From the NCBI GenBank assembly GCA_003022485.1, contig PXTS01000058.1, positions 1-48,264 on the forward strand: a stretch of DNA of 48,264 nucleotides. The letters run 5' to 3'. A program made the position numbers and the translations under genes. This document shows, one piece after another, positions 7,858 to 16,373 of this stretch (position 1 is its first letter; each line of letters starts with the position of its first letter). Origin of the DNA: Bacteroidetes bacterium QS_8_68_28. Its GTDB lineage: Bacteria > Bacteroidota > Rhodothermia > Rhodothermales > Salinibacteraceae. The notes below the pieces were generated by a model. That model was not told where the DNA came from. It worked only from the letters and a program-made list of their open reading frames with translations, and ran no database searches.

Positions 7858-9084
7858 CTACGTAAATACGTCTTTGACGCGACGGAAGAAGCTCTTCTGC
7901 GGGCCGCCTTTCTCTTCGGGACGCGGGGCGAAGGCGTCATCGCCGCGCCACGCCTCGATCTGGTCGCGCTGCTCGTCGGTCAGGTTCTGGGGCGTCCAGA
8001 CGTGAACGCGGATCATCTGGTCGCCAGTGCGGCCGCGCTGTGAGACGTCCGGCAAGCCGCGCCCTTTCATGCGCAGGATCTTGCCCGCCTGCGTGCCCGG
8101 GTCGATCTGGAGGCGCGCCTGGCCTTTGAGGGTCGGCACCTCAATCTCCGTCCCCAGCGCGGCCTCGGGAAAAGACAGGTGCAAGTCGTAGTAGACGTCG
8201 AGTTCCTCGCGGGCGAAGTGTTCGTGCGCCTTCTCCTTGATCTCCACACGCAAGTCGCCGGCCGGGCCTCCGCGCCGCCCGGCGTTGCCCTGGCCGCGAA
8301 GCGTCAGGTAATGCCCTTCGAGCGCGCCCGCCGGGACAGTCACGCTGATCGTTTCTTCCTGCTTCCGGCGCCCTTCGCCACCGCACTCGTGGCACTCGTT
8401 TTCTACCAGACGCCCCTCGCCGCCGCAGGTGGGGCACGTCTGTACGTTCACCATCTGCCCGAAGGCCGAGCGCGACACCTGGCGCACCTCCCCGTTGCCG
8501 TCGCAGGTGGAACACATGATGAGATCCTCTGCGCCGTTCTCGCCGCCGGTGCCGTCGCACGCCTCGCACTCGACGGACTTGTTGACCTTGAGGCGCTTCT
8601 CGGTGCCCTCGGCGATCTCTTCGAGGGTGAGCGGAAGCGTCACGCGCAGGTTCGATCCCGGCTGCCCACTCTGGCGCCCACGCCCCCGCCTCTGCCGGCC
8701 TCCCCGCGCCTGGTTGAACATCTCTTCGAAAATGGAGCCGGCCCCACCGCCGCGCCTGCCGCGCCGGGACTGACCGAAGATGTCGCCGAACGCCTCGAAG
8801 ATGTCCTCCACGTCGCGGAAGTCGCCGCGTCCGCGCCCGCGCCCTCCGCCGCCGGCGCCGTTGCCCACCCCCGCGTGGCCGAAGCGGTCGTAGCGCTGGC
8901 GCTGCTCGGCGTCCCCCAGCACCTCGTACGCCTCGGCGGCCTGCTTGAACTTCTTCTCGGCCTCGGGGTCATCGGGGTTGCGGTCAGGATGGTGCTTCAT
9001 CGCTTTCTCGCGGTAGGCGCTTCGGATGTCCTCCTCTGAAGCGTCGCGCGAGACGCCGAGCACGTCGTAGTAGTCAGCGGGCAT
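7858..9084 (-). CDS. dnaJ: Chaperone protein DnaJ (Hsp40)
   Basis: A full-length 408-residue DnaJ, the cochaperone that delivers unfolded substrates to DnaK and stimulates its ATPase. The J-domain occupies 1-70 with the HPD motif at 32-34. A Gly/Arg-rich G/F-like linker (about 75-140) follows. The zinc-binding region has all four CXXCXGXG-type repeats (CEACDGTG, CSTCDGNG, CPTCGGEG, CHECGGEG). The two C-terminal beta domains end in a short FTR-type tail. The frame continues upstream of the ATG at 9084, but MPADYYDVLG is the family's N-terminus. It lies 122 bases after grpE, and the spacer carries a 16-base triple repeat. DnaK is not in the window. Confidence 0.97.
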   Translation of the reverse strand: MPADYYDVLGVSRDASEEDIRSAYREKAMKHHPDRNPDDPEAEKKFKQAAEAYEVLGDAEQRQRYDRFGHAGVGNGAGGGGRGRGRGDFRDVEDIFEAFGDIFGQSRRGRRGGGAGSIFEEMFNQARGGRQRRGRGRQSGQPGSNLRVTLPLTLEEIAEGTEKRLKVNKSVECEACDGTGGENGAEDLIMCSTCDGNGEVRQVSRSAFGQMVNVQTCPTCGGEGRLVENECHECGGEGRRKQEETISVTVPAGALEGHYLTLRGQGNAGRRGGPAGDLRVEIKEKAHEHFAREELDVYYDLHLSFPEAALGTEIEVPTLKGQARLQIDPGTQAGKILRMKGRGLPDVSQRGRTGDQMIRVHVWTPQNLTDEQRDQIEAWRGDDAFAPRPEEKGGPQKSFFRRVKDVFT

Positions 9085-9170
9085 GGTCGGTGAGTTGGTG
9101 AACAGTGAATGGTCGATGGTTTTTGCTTGGCAACGCGGCTGGCTCGCCCAAACCATCTACCATCTACGAA

Positions 9171-9218
9171 ACGGTCATTCGTCGAGACGGTCACTCGTCG
9201 GGACGGTCATTCGTCGGC
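9171..9218. repeat. 16-base triple tandem repeat covering the 3' end of grpE
   Basis: Three copies of ACGGTCATTCGTCGRG-like sequence lie at 9171-9186, 9187-9202 and 9203-9218. The third copy contains the grpE stop codon (TGA, 9207-9209) and its last codons, so the gene's end has apparently been copied twice into the spacer. The first and third copies are identical over 15 positions; the middle one has one T-to-C difference. Confidence 0.95.
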
Positions 9219-10013
9219 AGATCCGTTTTCCTCGTGGTCTTCTTCAGCGGCGCCGGACTCCTCTTCGGGCGCAACCGCGACAACCACGCGGCTGTGACGC
9301 AGGACGCGCTCCTCCTCCTCATCTGAGGTTTCCATGCGGTAACCGCGACGGATCTCTGCCAGCACGGTGCCGGGATCGGTGCCCTCGGGGGCAGGCTGCT
9401 GCATCATCGCCTCGTGGAGGGTTTCGTCGAAGGGCTCCCCCTCCGCCGCGATAGGCTCGACGCCCAGCCCCGCCAGCGCGCTCTCGAACTTGTTCTCGAC
9501 CATGCCGATGCCGCTCCGCAGCGACTCGAAGGCATCGCCGGTTTCGTCGCCCTCCGCGTCGTCATCGGCGGCGGCAAGGGCGCGCTGCAGGTCGTCGAGC
9601 ACCTCCAGCATGGGCCGCAGCGCCGAGGCGCGGGCTTGCGTGGCGCGGCGGCGCTGCTCTTTGGCGGCGCGGCGACGCACGTTTTGCAGCTCGGCGGCGG
9701 TGCGCAGGAGGCGGTCGTTGGTCTCCTTCTGCTCCTCGCGGAGCGCCTCCAGTTCCTCGCGGAGCGCCTCCACCTCGGTAGCCGGTTCTTCCTGTTTCCC
9801 GTTCTCGGACTGCCCGTTCGGTTCGCCTTCCTCTTCACCGGCCGCTTCTTGACGGGCGGCGTCGCTCGGGGGGCCGTCGGGGGAGGTAGCGTCTTCGGCG
9901 GCAGCGTCTTCGGCAGGCGGAGCGGGCGTTTCCGGATCGGCGTTCGGCGTGTCGCGGTTCGCGGCGGATTTCGTCAAGGGGCGAAGGAGGTCGGAGAGAA
10001 GTGAATCAGACAA
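9207..10013 (-). CDS. grpE: Nucleotide exchange factor GrpE
   Basis: A 268-residue GrpE, the dimeric factor that releases ADP from DnaK. The first 90 residues are acidic and low in complexity. A long coiled coil follows (EALREELEALREEQKETND), and then the family core: RTAAELQNVRRRAAKEQRRR, LEVLDDLQRALAA, SGIGMVENKFESALAGLGVE and IRRGYRMET, ending with RHSRVVVAV. It is longer than usual (about 190-210) because of the acidic N-terminus and a C-terminal tail. The only plausible start is TTG at 10013; no in-frame ATG or GTG exists between it and the hrcA stop. The start region itself lies in a 19-base-period duplication. Order hrcA-grpE-dnaJ indicates a heat-shock operon. Confidence 0.95.
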   Translation of the reverse strand: MSDSLLSDLLRPLTKSAANRDTPNADPETPAPPAEDAAAEDATSPDGPPSDAARQEAAGEEEGEPNGQSENGKQEEPATEVEALREELEALREEQKETNDRLLRTAAELQNVRRRAAKEQRRRATQARASALRPMLEVLDDLQRALAAADDDAEGDETGDAFESLRSGIGMVENKFESALAGLGVEPIAAEGEPFDETLHEAMMQQPAPEGTDPGTVLAEIRRGYRMETSDEEEERVLRHSRVVVAVAPEEESGAAEEDHEENGSADE

Positions 10014-10034
10014 AACGAAGTGAATCAGACAAAA
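9998..10034. repeat. 19-base-period duplication covering the 5' end of grpE
   Basis: GAAGTGAATCAGACAAAA occurs at 9998-10015 and 10017-10034. The inner copy encodes the first codons of GrpE (TTG start at 10013). The outer copy has the same TTG at 10032, but the 19-base period shifts its frame to a TGA after eight codons. The duplication therefore creates a decoy start upstream of the real one. Confidence 0.93.
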
Positions 10035-10087
10035 TGAGGAGCGGCAGCGCGGAAAGAGAGCGCCCCCGGCGGCCCCCCAGCCACGAC

Positions 10088-11284
10088 TTACGCGCCGGGC
10101 CGGTTCATCAGGCGGGCAGCGTTTTCGACGAGGGCCATCACGCGACCGTAGTCCATGCGCGTAGGCCCCAGCACGCCGACGGTGCCCACCGCCTCCCCGC
10201 GCAGGAAGTGCGATGTGACTATGGAATAGCGCTCCGCCGCGCGCGCCGCGTCGGCTTCGCGGTGCTCGCTCCCGATGCTCACGAGTGCCTGCACGTCCTC
10301 CTGAAGGGACGCCCCGCCCAGGAGCGCGTCGTCAGAGGTGGGGTCGCTATGGGAAGCGGGCGCGTCGGCGCGGGGCGCTTCGTCCGCGTCGGGGGAAGGA
10401 TCGGCCACCTTTTCGAGGAGGCGCACGACGCGGTCTTCGTCCTCCATCATCTCGATGAGGGCGCGCAGGTCGTCGGCCTCTTGGAACTCCGGCTGGTTCA
10501 TCAGGCCCTGCGTGCCGCCGTGCAGGAGGCGTCCCTCGGCGGGTTCGCTAAAGAGCAGCGCCGCCTCGTCGTGCATCAGGCGTACCACGCCGGCAGGGTC
10601 GCTCTTGCTGTCGCCGGCCAGGTCGCCGGTGCGCTCGCGGAAGGTGCGGCGGATCTCCGCGAGCGTCAGCCCGCCGAGGCGCTCGTTGAGGATCGAGACG
10701 ATGCGGCTCAAGTCGTGGCGGCGCAGGTCGCCTTCGGCTTCCGCCTCCAGCACGAGCGTCTTGACGAAGCCGCCGCGCACGCTGAGGACGAACATCAGCC
10801 GCCCAGCCGCCAGCGGGACCAGCTCCAGGCGCTCCAGCACGCTCGTCGAGAGGCGCGGGCTGAGAACCACGCCCAGCAGGTTCGTCAGCTGGCCCAGCAG
10901 GCGCGAGCTCTCGCGCAGGAGGTCGTCCACGTCGCTAAGGCGCTGGGTGAGCACCACGCGCACGGCGCGCTTTTCGGCGGCGTCGAGCTCGGGGCGCTCC
11001 ATCAGCTCGTCTACGAAGGCACGGTAGCCGCGCTCGGTGGGCATTCGCCCGGCGGAGGTGTGCGGCTGGTCGAGGTAGCCACGGGCCTCCAGATCGCTCA
11101 TCGTGTTGCGCACCGACGCGGGGCTGAGGTCGATCTCGGGATGCTCTCGCGCCAGCGAGCGCGACCCAATCGGCCTCGCGGTCTCGATAAAGCGCTCGGT
11201 GATAAACCGCAGAATGCGCTGCTCCCGCCCGGTCAAGTCAGAGCCGGAGCGAGCCTCCTCCTGCGTGTTGCCGTCGGTGCTCAT
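10088..11284 (-). CDS. hrcA: Heat-inducible transcription repressor HrcA
   Basis: A 398-residue HrcA, the repressor of class I heat-shock genes. An N-terminal winged helix (about 18-90) contains RFIETARPIGSRSLAREH and SPASVRNTMSDLEARGYLDQ, followed by the family's PHTSAGRMPTERGYRAFVDE. The GAF-like dimerisation part ends with the typical GVLGPTRMDYGRVMALVENA. It is about 50 residues longer than usual: an Asp/Ala/Ser-rich insertion (around ADPSPDADEAPRADAP) interrupts the C-terminal half, which fits the acidic trend in this genome. The ATG at 11284 gives the domain at the expected place. It heads the group hrcA-grpE-dnaJ, 74 bases before the grpE start. No CIRCE operator (TTAGCACTC-N9-GAGTGCTAA) was found upstream. 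Confidence 0.95.
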   Translation of the reverse strand: MSTDGNTQEEARSGSDLTGREQRILRFITERFIETARPIGSRSLAREHPEIDLSPASVRNTMSDLEARGYLDQPHTSAGRMPTERGYRAFVDELMERPELDAAEKRAVRVVLTQRLSDVDDLLRESSRLLGQLTNLLGVVLSPRLSTSVLERLELVPLAAGRLMFVLSVRGGFVKTLVLEAEAEGDLRRHDLSRIVSILNERLGGLTLAEIRRTFRERTGDLAGDSKSDPAGVVRLMHDEAALLFSEPAEGRLLHGGTQGLMNQPEFQEADDLRALIEMMEDEDRVVRLLEKVADPSPDADEAPRADAPASHSDPTSDDALLGGASLQEDVQALVSIGSEHREADAARAAERYSIVTSHFLRGEAVGTVGVLGPTRMDYGRVMALVENAARLMNRPGA

Positions 11285-11687
11285 AGAACGACGCCCGGGC
11301 TTAGATGCAGTGAAAAGAGCTCGGGGGAAGCCTCTACGAAAGAGGCGAGGCGGCACATATGCGAACGGCACTGGCGGAACGTATGTCCGGCAGCGCTGCA
11401 AAACAAACCGCCCCTCTTCGCCGTGGTTTCAGCACGGGTACAAGCCCTGAGGGGCGCACAGGCGCCTTCAGCGGCTCTTCGGGCCACGTTTGCAGAGCCT
11501 TTAACATTTGTCCGGGACGAGGGGCAGCGGGAAATGGCCGACGGATTTTCTGCGCCCCCTTGCACGAGCCCCCGCCCTTTCGGCATTTTACACCGGGCCG
11601 TATCATTTTCCCCACCAGTGCAGTACGCAAGGGTCCTGGGGACACCAATGCACGCCCTCTTCTCGACTCCTTCCCTTTCCTCGGAAA
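11285..11687. other. Gene-free divergent region between hrcA and sppA (403 bases)
   Basis: No coding frame with family support is visible on either strand, although frames are open by chance in this GC-rich DNA. It must hold the promoters of hrcA (leftward) and sppA (rightward). A CIRCE element is not present. A weak sigma70-like element for sppA is listed separately; no convincing hrcA promoter was found by eye. Confidence 0.7.
11578..11606 (+). promoter_or_regulatory. Possible sppA promoter
   Basis: TTTCGG, a 17-base spacer and TATCAT lie about 82 bases before the sppA ATG. The -10 hexamer is acceptable and the -35 is poor. Offered only as a candidate; Bacteroidota sigma factors often use a different consensus. 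Confidence 0.25.
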
Positions 11688-13505
11688 ATGCGTTTTCTCT
11701 CCAACGTCGCTGCCAGCGCGCTCGGAGCGCTCGTCGCGCTGGGTCTGATTTTCTTTTTGCTCTTTCTTGTGGTCTTCGCCGTGGCGCTCTCGGCGGGCGG
11801 CAGCGAGACGCCCGGCGTCGAGGACGGGTCGGTGTTGCGGATGGAGCTCTCCGGCGCCATCCCCGAGACCGCGCCCGACAATCCTTTCGCGCGGGCCTTC
11901 GGGGACGAGTCGTCTACTACCGACCTGCGCGACGTGACGGGCGCGCTGGCGAAGGCCGCCGCCGACGAGCGCGTGCAGGGCGTGTGGCTGGAGCTGGAAG
12001 GGGTCTCGGCCCCTTGGGCGACGCTCCAGGAGGTGCGCCAGGCCCTCCAGCAGTTCCGGCAGGAGAGCGGCAAGCCGGTGATCGCCTCCGCCGCCGACTT
12101 CGGAATGGGGGAGAAGGGATACTTCCTGGCCACCGCCGCCGACAGCGTCTTCGCCGCCCCGCAGGCGCCCTTCGAGTTTAACGGCTTCGTCACCAGCGTC
12201 TCCTTCTACCAGGGCACCTTTGAGAAGCTGGGGGTGGAGCCGCAGGTCGTGCGCGCCGGCACCTACAAAAGCGCCGTCGAGCCGCTCATCCGCGACGACC
12301 TCTCCGCTCCCAACCGTGAGCAGCTTACGGAAGTGCTCAACACGCAGAACACGCAGTTTCTCCAGGCCGTCGCCGCCGGGCGGGACCGCGACACCAGCGC
12401 TCTCCGCGACCTCACCCAGCAGGGCGCCATCTTGACGTCCGCGAATGCCGCACAGGCGGGCCTCATCGACGGTCTCCGCCACCGCGACGAGGTGAAGGGC
12501 GCATGGCGCGAACGCCTGGGAATGGAAACCGGCGAAGAGCTCGAAGACGTGTCGCTGTCGGATTACGCGCGCGTCCCGCGCTCCGAAGCGGGCCTGGAGA
12601 CGGGCGGCGGGCGCGTGGCCGTCGTCTACGCCGACGGCCGGATCATCAGCGGCGAGTCGCCGGACGACTTCAACTTCGGCAACACGCCCGCGCAAGTCGG
12701 CTCCGAGACTTTCGCCGAGGCGATGCGCGAAGCGCGCGAAAACGAAAGTGCCGACGCGGTGGTTCTGCGGATCAACTCGCCGGGCGGCTCGGCCGCGGCC
12801 AGCGAGGCGATGCGCCGCCAGGCCACCCTGACGGCCCGCGAGAAGCCGATGGTCGTCTCGATGGGCGACTACGCCGCCTCCGGGGGCTACTGGCTCGCCA
12901 CCGCTGCCGACACGCTCGTGGCCAATCCGACGACGCTGACCGGCTCAATCGGCGTCTTCGGGGTTTTCTTCAACGCCAACTCGTTTTTCAACGACGAGCT
13001 CGGCGTCACCTTCGACCAGGTGGCGACCAGCCCCGTAGCCGACCTCGGGAGCCTCGCGCGCCCGCTCTCTTCTCGGGAGCGCCGGCTTCTGGAGCGCTCC
13101 ATTGACACCACCTACCAGCACTTTCTCGAAGAAGTCTCCGCCAGCCGGGCGCTTACGACTGCCGAGGTGGACTCCGTCGCGCAGGGCCGCGTGTGGAGCG
13201 GCGCGGACGCGAAGCGCGTCGGGCTCGTGGACACACTCGGCACGCTCGACGACGCGCTTGCCGTCGCCGCGCGCCAGGCGGGGCTGGACGCCGCAAGCGT
13301 GAGCGTAACGACGTACCCGCGCGCCGAATCGTTCTTCGAGCGCTTCGTGCAGAGCGCCAGCGCGCAAGCGGTGCGCATCTGGACGCAGGCGACCCCCTCC
13401 GCTGCCGAGCGCGCGTTGATCAAGCAGCGCCGCTTCCTGCGCTCGCTGGCTCGCCAGCACGGGACGGCGCAGGCGCGCCTGCCCATCGAGCTGCGCATCG
13501 AGTGA
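11688..13505 (+). CDS. sppA: Signal peptide peptidase SppA, 67-kDa type
   Basis: The 605-residue protein is the long, tandem-domain form of SppA, a membrane-anchored serine/lysine protease that degrades cleaved signal peptides in the periplasm. One N-terminal helix (about 9-37) anchors it. The catalytic lysine is K194 in RAGTYKSAVEP in the first domain, and the nucleophile is S398 in YAASGGYWLA in the second. Other family marks are RINSPGGSAAASEA and TLTGSIGVFGVFF. The open frame extends 60 codons upstream of the ATG at 11688, but the membrane anchor begins right after this ATG (MRFLSNVAASALG). It is divergent from hrcA and stands alone on its strand. Confidence 0.96.
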   Translation: MRFLSNVAASALGALVALGLIFFLLFLVVFAVALSAGGSETPGVEDGSVLRMELSGAIPETAPDNPFARAFGDESSTTDLRDVTGALAKAAADERVQGVWLELEGVSAPWATLQEVRQALQQFRQESGKPVIASAADFGMGEKGYFLATAADSVFAAPQAPFEFNGFVTSVSFYQGTFEKLGVEPQVVRAGTYKSAVEPLIRDDLSAPNREQLTEVLNTQNTQFLQAVAAGRDRDTSALRDLTQQGAILTSANAAQAGLIDGLRHRDEVKGAWRERLGMETGEELEDVSLSDYARVPRSEAGLETGGGRVAVVYADGRIISGESPDDFNFGNTPAQVGSETFAEAMREARENESADAVVLRINSPGGSAAASEAMRRQATLTAREKPMVVSMGDYAASGGYWLATAADTLVANPTTLTGSIGVFGVFFNANSFFNDELGVTFDQVATSPVADLGSLARPLSSRERRLLERSIDTTYQHFLEEVSASRALTTAEVDSVAQGRVWSGADAKRVGLVDTLGTLDDALAVAARQAGLDAASVSVTTYPRAESFFERFVQSASAQAVRIWTQATPSAAERALIKQRRFLRSLARQHGTAQARLPIELRIE

Positions 13506-13524
13506 GCGCGTTTAGTCCGCTCGC

Positions 13525-13560
13525 TTGGGCTCGCTGGATTGTTTGGGCTCGCTGGATTGT
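13525..13560. repeat. 18-base tandem duplication downstream of sppA, with a GCTCGC-type motif
   Basis: TTGGGCTCGCTGGATTGT occurs at 13525-13542 and 13543-13560, exactly adjacent. A partial third copy (GGCTCGCTGGA) follows near 13580. The left end also matches the dispersed motif CCGCTCGCTTCGCTCGCTGG (13514-13537). Confidence 0.93.
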
Positions 13561-13645
13561 AGAACATCCGCCTGCCTGCGGCTCGCTGGACTACGTCTAT
13601 CCCGCTGCCGTGCCAGCGGGCTGAAAACCATCCACCACCCACGAT

Positions 13646-14560
13646 CTACGAGCCCTGCCGTTCGCGCTCGCCGGTCCCTTCCCCGAAGGCCCCCTGCCAG
13701 ACGCCCGCCAGGTAGCCGGCCAGCTCTTCGAGCGAGCTTTCGTCGCGGAAGTAGCCTTTGTGCGAGAGCGGGTTCCAGCTTTTCCAGAAGGCCCCCACGT
13801 TGCGCTGGCGGTCTTCGAGGTAGCCCTGCTCGGCCATTTCGGCGTAGCTGTCGGTGAGCCGGCCGATGGGGTAGCCGATCACGTCGTCGGCGTCGTAGAC
13901 GTTGAGCCAGCGGGGTTCGAGCTGGGGGTACAGCTCCTCGGCGGCGCTGCCGGGGAAGCGGATGGCCTTGTAGTCGTCCCCAAAGCGCAGGCGCCAGATG
14001 GCCAGCGGGCTGCCGTAGGTTACGAAGAGCGAGAGCGTCTCGCCGCGCTCCAGGCGCGTCTCGGGCTGGGGAAGCTCGCCTTCGCCGTCTTCCTCGACGA
14101 TGACGCCTTCTGAACCGCGCTGCATGTCGTAGAGGTAGTTGTGCGTGACGATAGTGCCCATCGAGTGGGAGAGCACGCACAGCGGCGCCTCGGGGCCGGC
14201 CCGCTCGGCGAGTTTCTCGAAAGACTCGGCCATGACCTTGTGAACGGCGAGGTAGAGCTCGCGCCGCCCCTGGCTGGGCTGGTAGGCGAGCGTGTCGCCG
14301 GCGATGTTGAAGATGTAGCGCCGCAGCGCCAACTGATCCATCGGGCCGCTGGCTTTGACGCGCTCCCAGACCTCTTCCTCGCGCTCGCGGGGCAGATCCG
14401 CCCAGTAGACGGGTTCGATCTCGAGCTCGGCCTCGCCGCGCTTCTCCTCCGGCAGTGCGGCGGGAAACATCTCATCGAGCGCGGCGATGACGTCCTCGGC
14501 AAAGTCGGGCTCCTTCTGGCCGCTGCCGTGCACGATGGCGACGGCAATGCTGTCTGGCAT
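13646..14560 (-). CDS. Alpha/beta hydrolase-like protein of unknown substrate
   Basis: A 304-residue soluble protein starting at the ATG at 14560 (MPDSIAVAIVHGSGQ). The HGSG turn near residue 11-14 and the nucleophile-elbow-like LSHSMGTIVTHNY, with S133 as candidate nucleophile in SHSMG, suggest a lipase/esterase-type alpha/beta hydrolase fold. The elbow deviates from GXSXG by having Ser at the first Gly position. The later VTYGSPLAIWRLRFGD and LNVYDADDVIGYPI carry a candidate catalytic Asp, and KGYFRDESS is near the end; a catalytic His is not obvious (SHKGYF is one option). There is no signal peptide. The substrate is unknown. It lies 121 bases downstream of gpmI on the same strand. Confidence 0.68.
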   Translation of the reverse strand: MPDSIAVAIVHGSGQKEPDFAEDVIAALDEMFPAALPEEKRGEAELEIEPVYWADLPREREEEVWERVKASGPMDQLALRRYIFNIAGDTLAYQPSQGRRELYLAVHKVMAESFEKLAERAGPEAPLCVLSHSMGTIVTHNYLYDMQRGSEGVIVEEDGEGELPQPETRLERGETLSLFVTYGSPLAIWRLRFGDDYKAIRFPGSAAEELYPQLEPRWLNVYDADDVIGYPIGRLTDSYAEMAEQGYLEDRQRNVGAFWKSWNPLSHKGYFRDESSLEELAGYLAGVWQGAFGEGTGERERQGS

Positions 14561-14564
14561 GGCG

Positions 14565-14591
14565 TTGCGTGGTGCGTATTGCGTGGTGCGC
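14565..14591. repeat. 14-base tandem duplication upstream of the hydrolase-like gene
   Basis: TTGCGTGGTGCGTA (14565-14578) is followed immediately by TTGCGTGGTGCGC, four bases before the start codon in transcription sense. The far side of the spacer (CGCGCCATGCGCCACGCAT, about 14687-14703) is roughly complementary, so the spacer can fold back. Confidence 0.85.
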
Positions 14592-14681
14592 GTGAGGTTG
14601 CTGGAGGACGGACGTTGAAAGTCGCGTCGAGCGTCTATGCCTCCGGGACGGCCTGAACGGCACGTCTGAAGCGCATGCGCG

Positions 14682-16241
14682 TCACGCGCCATGCGCCACG
14701 CATCGCGAAACCAGCACCTCACCGGTCATTGCCTCGGGCACGTCCTCGCCCATCAGCGTGAGGATTGTGGGGCACACGTCGCCGAGTTTGCCGTCGCGCG
14801 GCGGCTGGTCCACGTCGTCGCAGAGGAGCAGATGCGGCACGAGCGCAGTCGTGTGCGCAGTGTGCGGGCTGCCGTCGGGGTTGCGCATCTTGTCGGCGTT
14901 GCCGTGGTCGGCGATGACGCTCACGCCGTACCCCTCCTCGCGCGCGGCTTCGATGACCGTCTTCGCCGCCGCGTCCACCGCCTCGACGGCGGCGACGGCC
15001 GCGTCAAAGTCGCCGGTGTGGCCCACCATGTCGGGATTGGCGAAGTTGAGACAGACGAAATTCGGCATCTCCTCACGGATCAGGCGCGTAGCGGCACGAG
15101 CCACCTCGGGCGCGCTCATCTCCGGCTTTTCGTCGTAGGTTGCCACGCCGGGGCTGCCGATGATTTCGCGGTGCTCCCCCTCGAAGGGCTCCTCGCGCCC
15201 TCCGTTGAAAAAGTAGGTTACGTGCGCGTATTTTTCTGTTTCGGCGATGCGGAGTTGCGTTCCGCCGCGCTCCGATATCGTCTCGCCCATTGTCTGCTCC
15301 AGGTCCAGCTTCTCGAAGGCCACGGGCACGTTAAATTCCTTGTCGTAGGGCGAGACGGTGGCGAAGTGAAAGTCCTCCAGCCGCTCGCGCTCGAAGCCGT
15401 CGAAGCCCTCCTCGGTAAAAGCACGGGTAAGCTGGCGTGCGCGGTCGGCGCGGAAGTTGAAGAAGACCGCCGCGTCGCCGTCCTCCACGCGCGTGTTCTC
15501 CACCGGCTGCTCGCCCGCGACAGCACGCGGTTCGACGAATTCGTCGGTCACGTCGTCCTCGTAGCTGGCTTTCAGCGCCGCCTCGGGGTCGTCGAACATC
15601 TGGCCTTGCCCTTCGGTGAGGAGGCGGTACGCCCGCTCGGTGCGGTCCCAGCGCTCGTCGCGGTCCATCGCGTAGTAGCGACCCGCGAGGCTGGCGAGGC
15701 GCCCCACGCCGAGTTCCTCGGCTCGGCTCTCGAAGCGGCGCACGTAATCCACGCCGGCGTGCGGGTCGGTGTCGCGCCCGTCGGTAAAGGCGTGGACCTG
15801 GACCTGCCCGGGCGCCAGTCCTTCCCGCCGCGCCAGCTCCAAGAGCCCGAAGAGGTGCGTAATGTGCGAGTGCACGCCCCCGTCGGAGAAGAGGCCCATC
15901 AGGTGCAACGTCGAATCGCGCTCCTTCGCGTGGCGCGCGGCCCCGACGAGCGCCTCATTTTCGAAGAAGGACTCGTCCTCGATGGCATGGCTGATGCGGG
16001 CGATCTCCTGCGGGACGATGCGGCCGGCGCCCAAGTTCAGATGCCCCACCTCCGAGTTGCCCATTTGCCCCGCTGGCAGGCCCACCGCTTCGCCGCTGGC
16101 GTCGAGCATGCCGTGCGGATACTTTTCAAACAGCTCCTCCAGAAACGGCTGATCGGCCGCCTCGATGGCGCTGACGGACGAGTCTTCGGCCATCCCGTAG
16201 CCGTCGAGAATGATGAGGGCGTGGCGTTTGTGCTTTTTCAT
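14682..16241 (-). CDS. gpmI: 2,3-bisphosphoglycerate-independent phosphoglycerate mutase
   Basis: A 519-residue cofactor-independent phosphoglycerate mutase, which interconverts 3- and 2-phosphoglycerate in glycolysis through a phosphoserine and two Mn ions. Metal ligand D13 is in LIILDGYG, and the phosphoserine is S63 in QMGNSEVGHLNLGAGR. The transferase part contains AFTDGRDTDPHAG and GRYYAMDRDERWDR, and the phosphatase part has NFANPDMVGHTGD and VIADHGNADKM. Length equals the family norm (about 510). The ATG at 16241 is right: MKKHKRHALIILDG is the usual N-terminus. It probably shares a transcript with the hydrolase-like gene downstream, while a 132-base hairpin-prone spacer separates it from nth upstream. 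Confidence 0.98.
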   Translation of the reverse strand: MKKHKRHALIILDGYGMAEDSSVSAIEAADQPFLEELFEKYPHGMLDASGEAVGLPAGQMGNSEVGHLNLGAGRIVPQEIARISHAIEDESFFENEALVGAARHAKERDSTLHLMGLFSDGGVHSHITHLFGLLELARREGLAPGQVQVHAFTDGRDTDPHAGVDYVRRFESRAEELGVGRLASLAGRYYAMDRDERWDRTERAYRLLTEGQGQMFDDPEAALKASYEDDVTDEFVEPRAVAGEQPVENTRVEDGDAAVFFNFRADRARQLTRAFTEEGFDGFERERLEDFHFATVSPYDKEFNVPVAFEKLDLEQTMGETISERGGTQLRIAETEKYAHVTYFFNGGREEPFEGEHREIIGSPGVATYDEKPEMSAPEVARAATRLIREEMPNFVCLNFANPDMVGHTGDFDAAVAAVEAVDAAAKTVIEAAREEGYGVSVIADHGNADKMRNPDGSPHTAHTTALVPHLLLCDDVDQPPRDGKLGDVCPTILTLMGEDVPEAMTGEVLVSRCVAHGA

Positions 16242-16373
16242 GAGGGGCGTCGTAGGACGAAAAGAGCGCGCGTGGCTGGAGACGAGTGTTGCGGTGGGGA
16301 GGTGTGATGGCGCACTTCGCGCCGAGGCCTTCCCCCCAACACGATAACACCTCAACCCCCGAACACCGAAATG

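Noticed and set aside
9171-9218. CRISPR array
   Set aside because: Three 16-base units without spacers are a plain tandem repeat; no cas genes are present in the window.
11285-11687. CIRCE operator upstream of hrcA
   Set aside because: No sequence resembling TTAGCACTC or GAGTGCTAA was found on either strand.
10001-12181. Very long open frame on the plus strand antisense to hrcA
   Set aside because: It has no domain pattern and covers hrcA and part of sppA in other frames; long antisense frames are expected in GC-rich DNA with strong codon bias.
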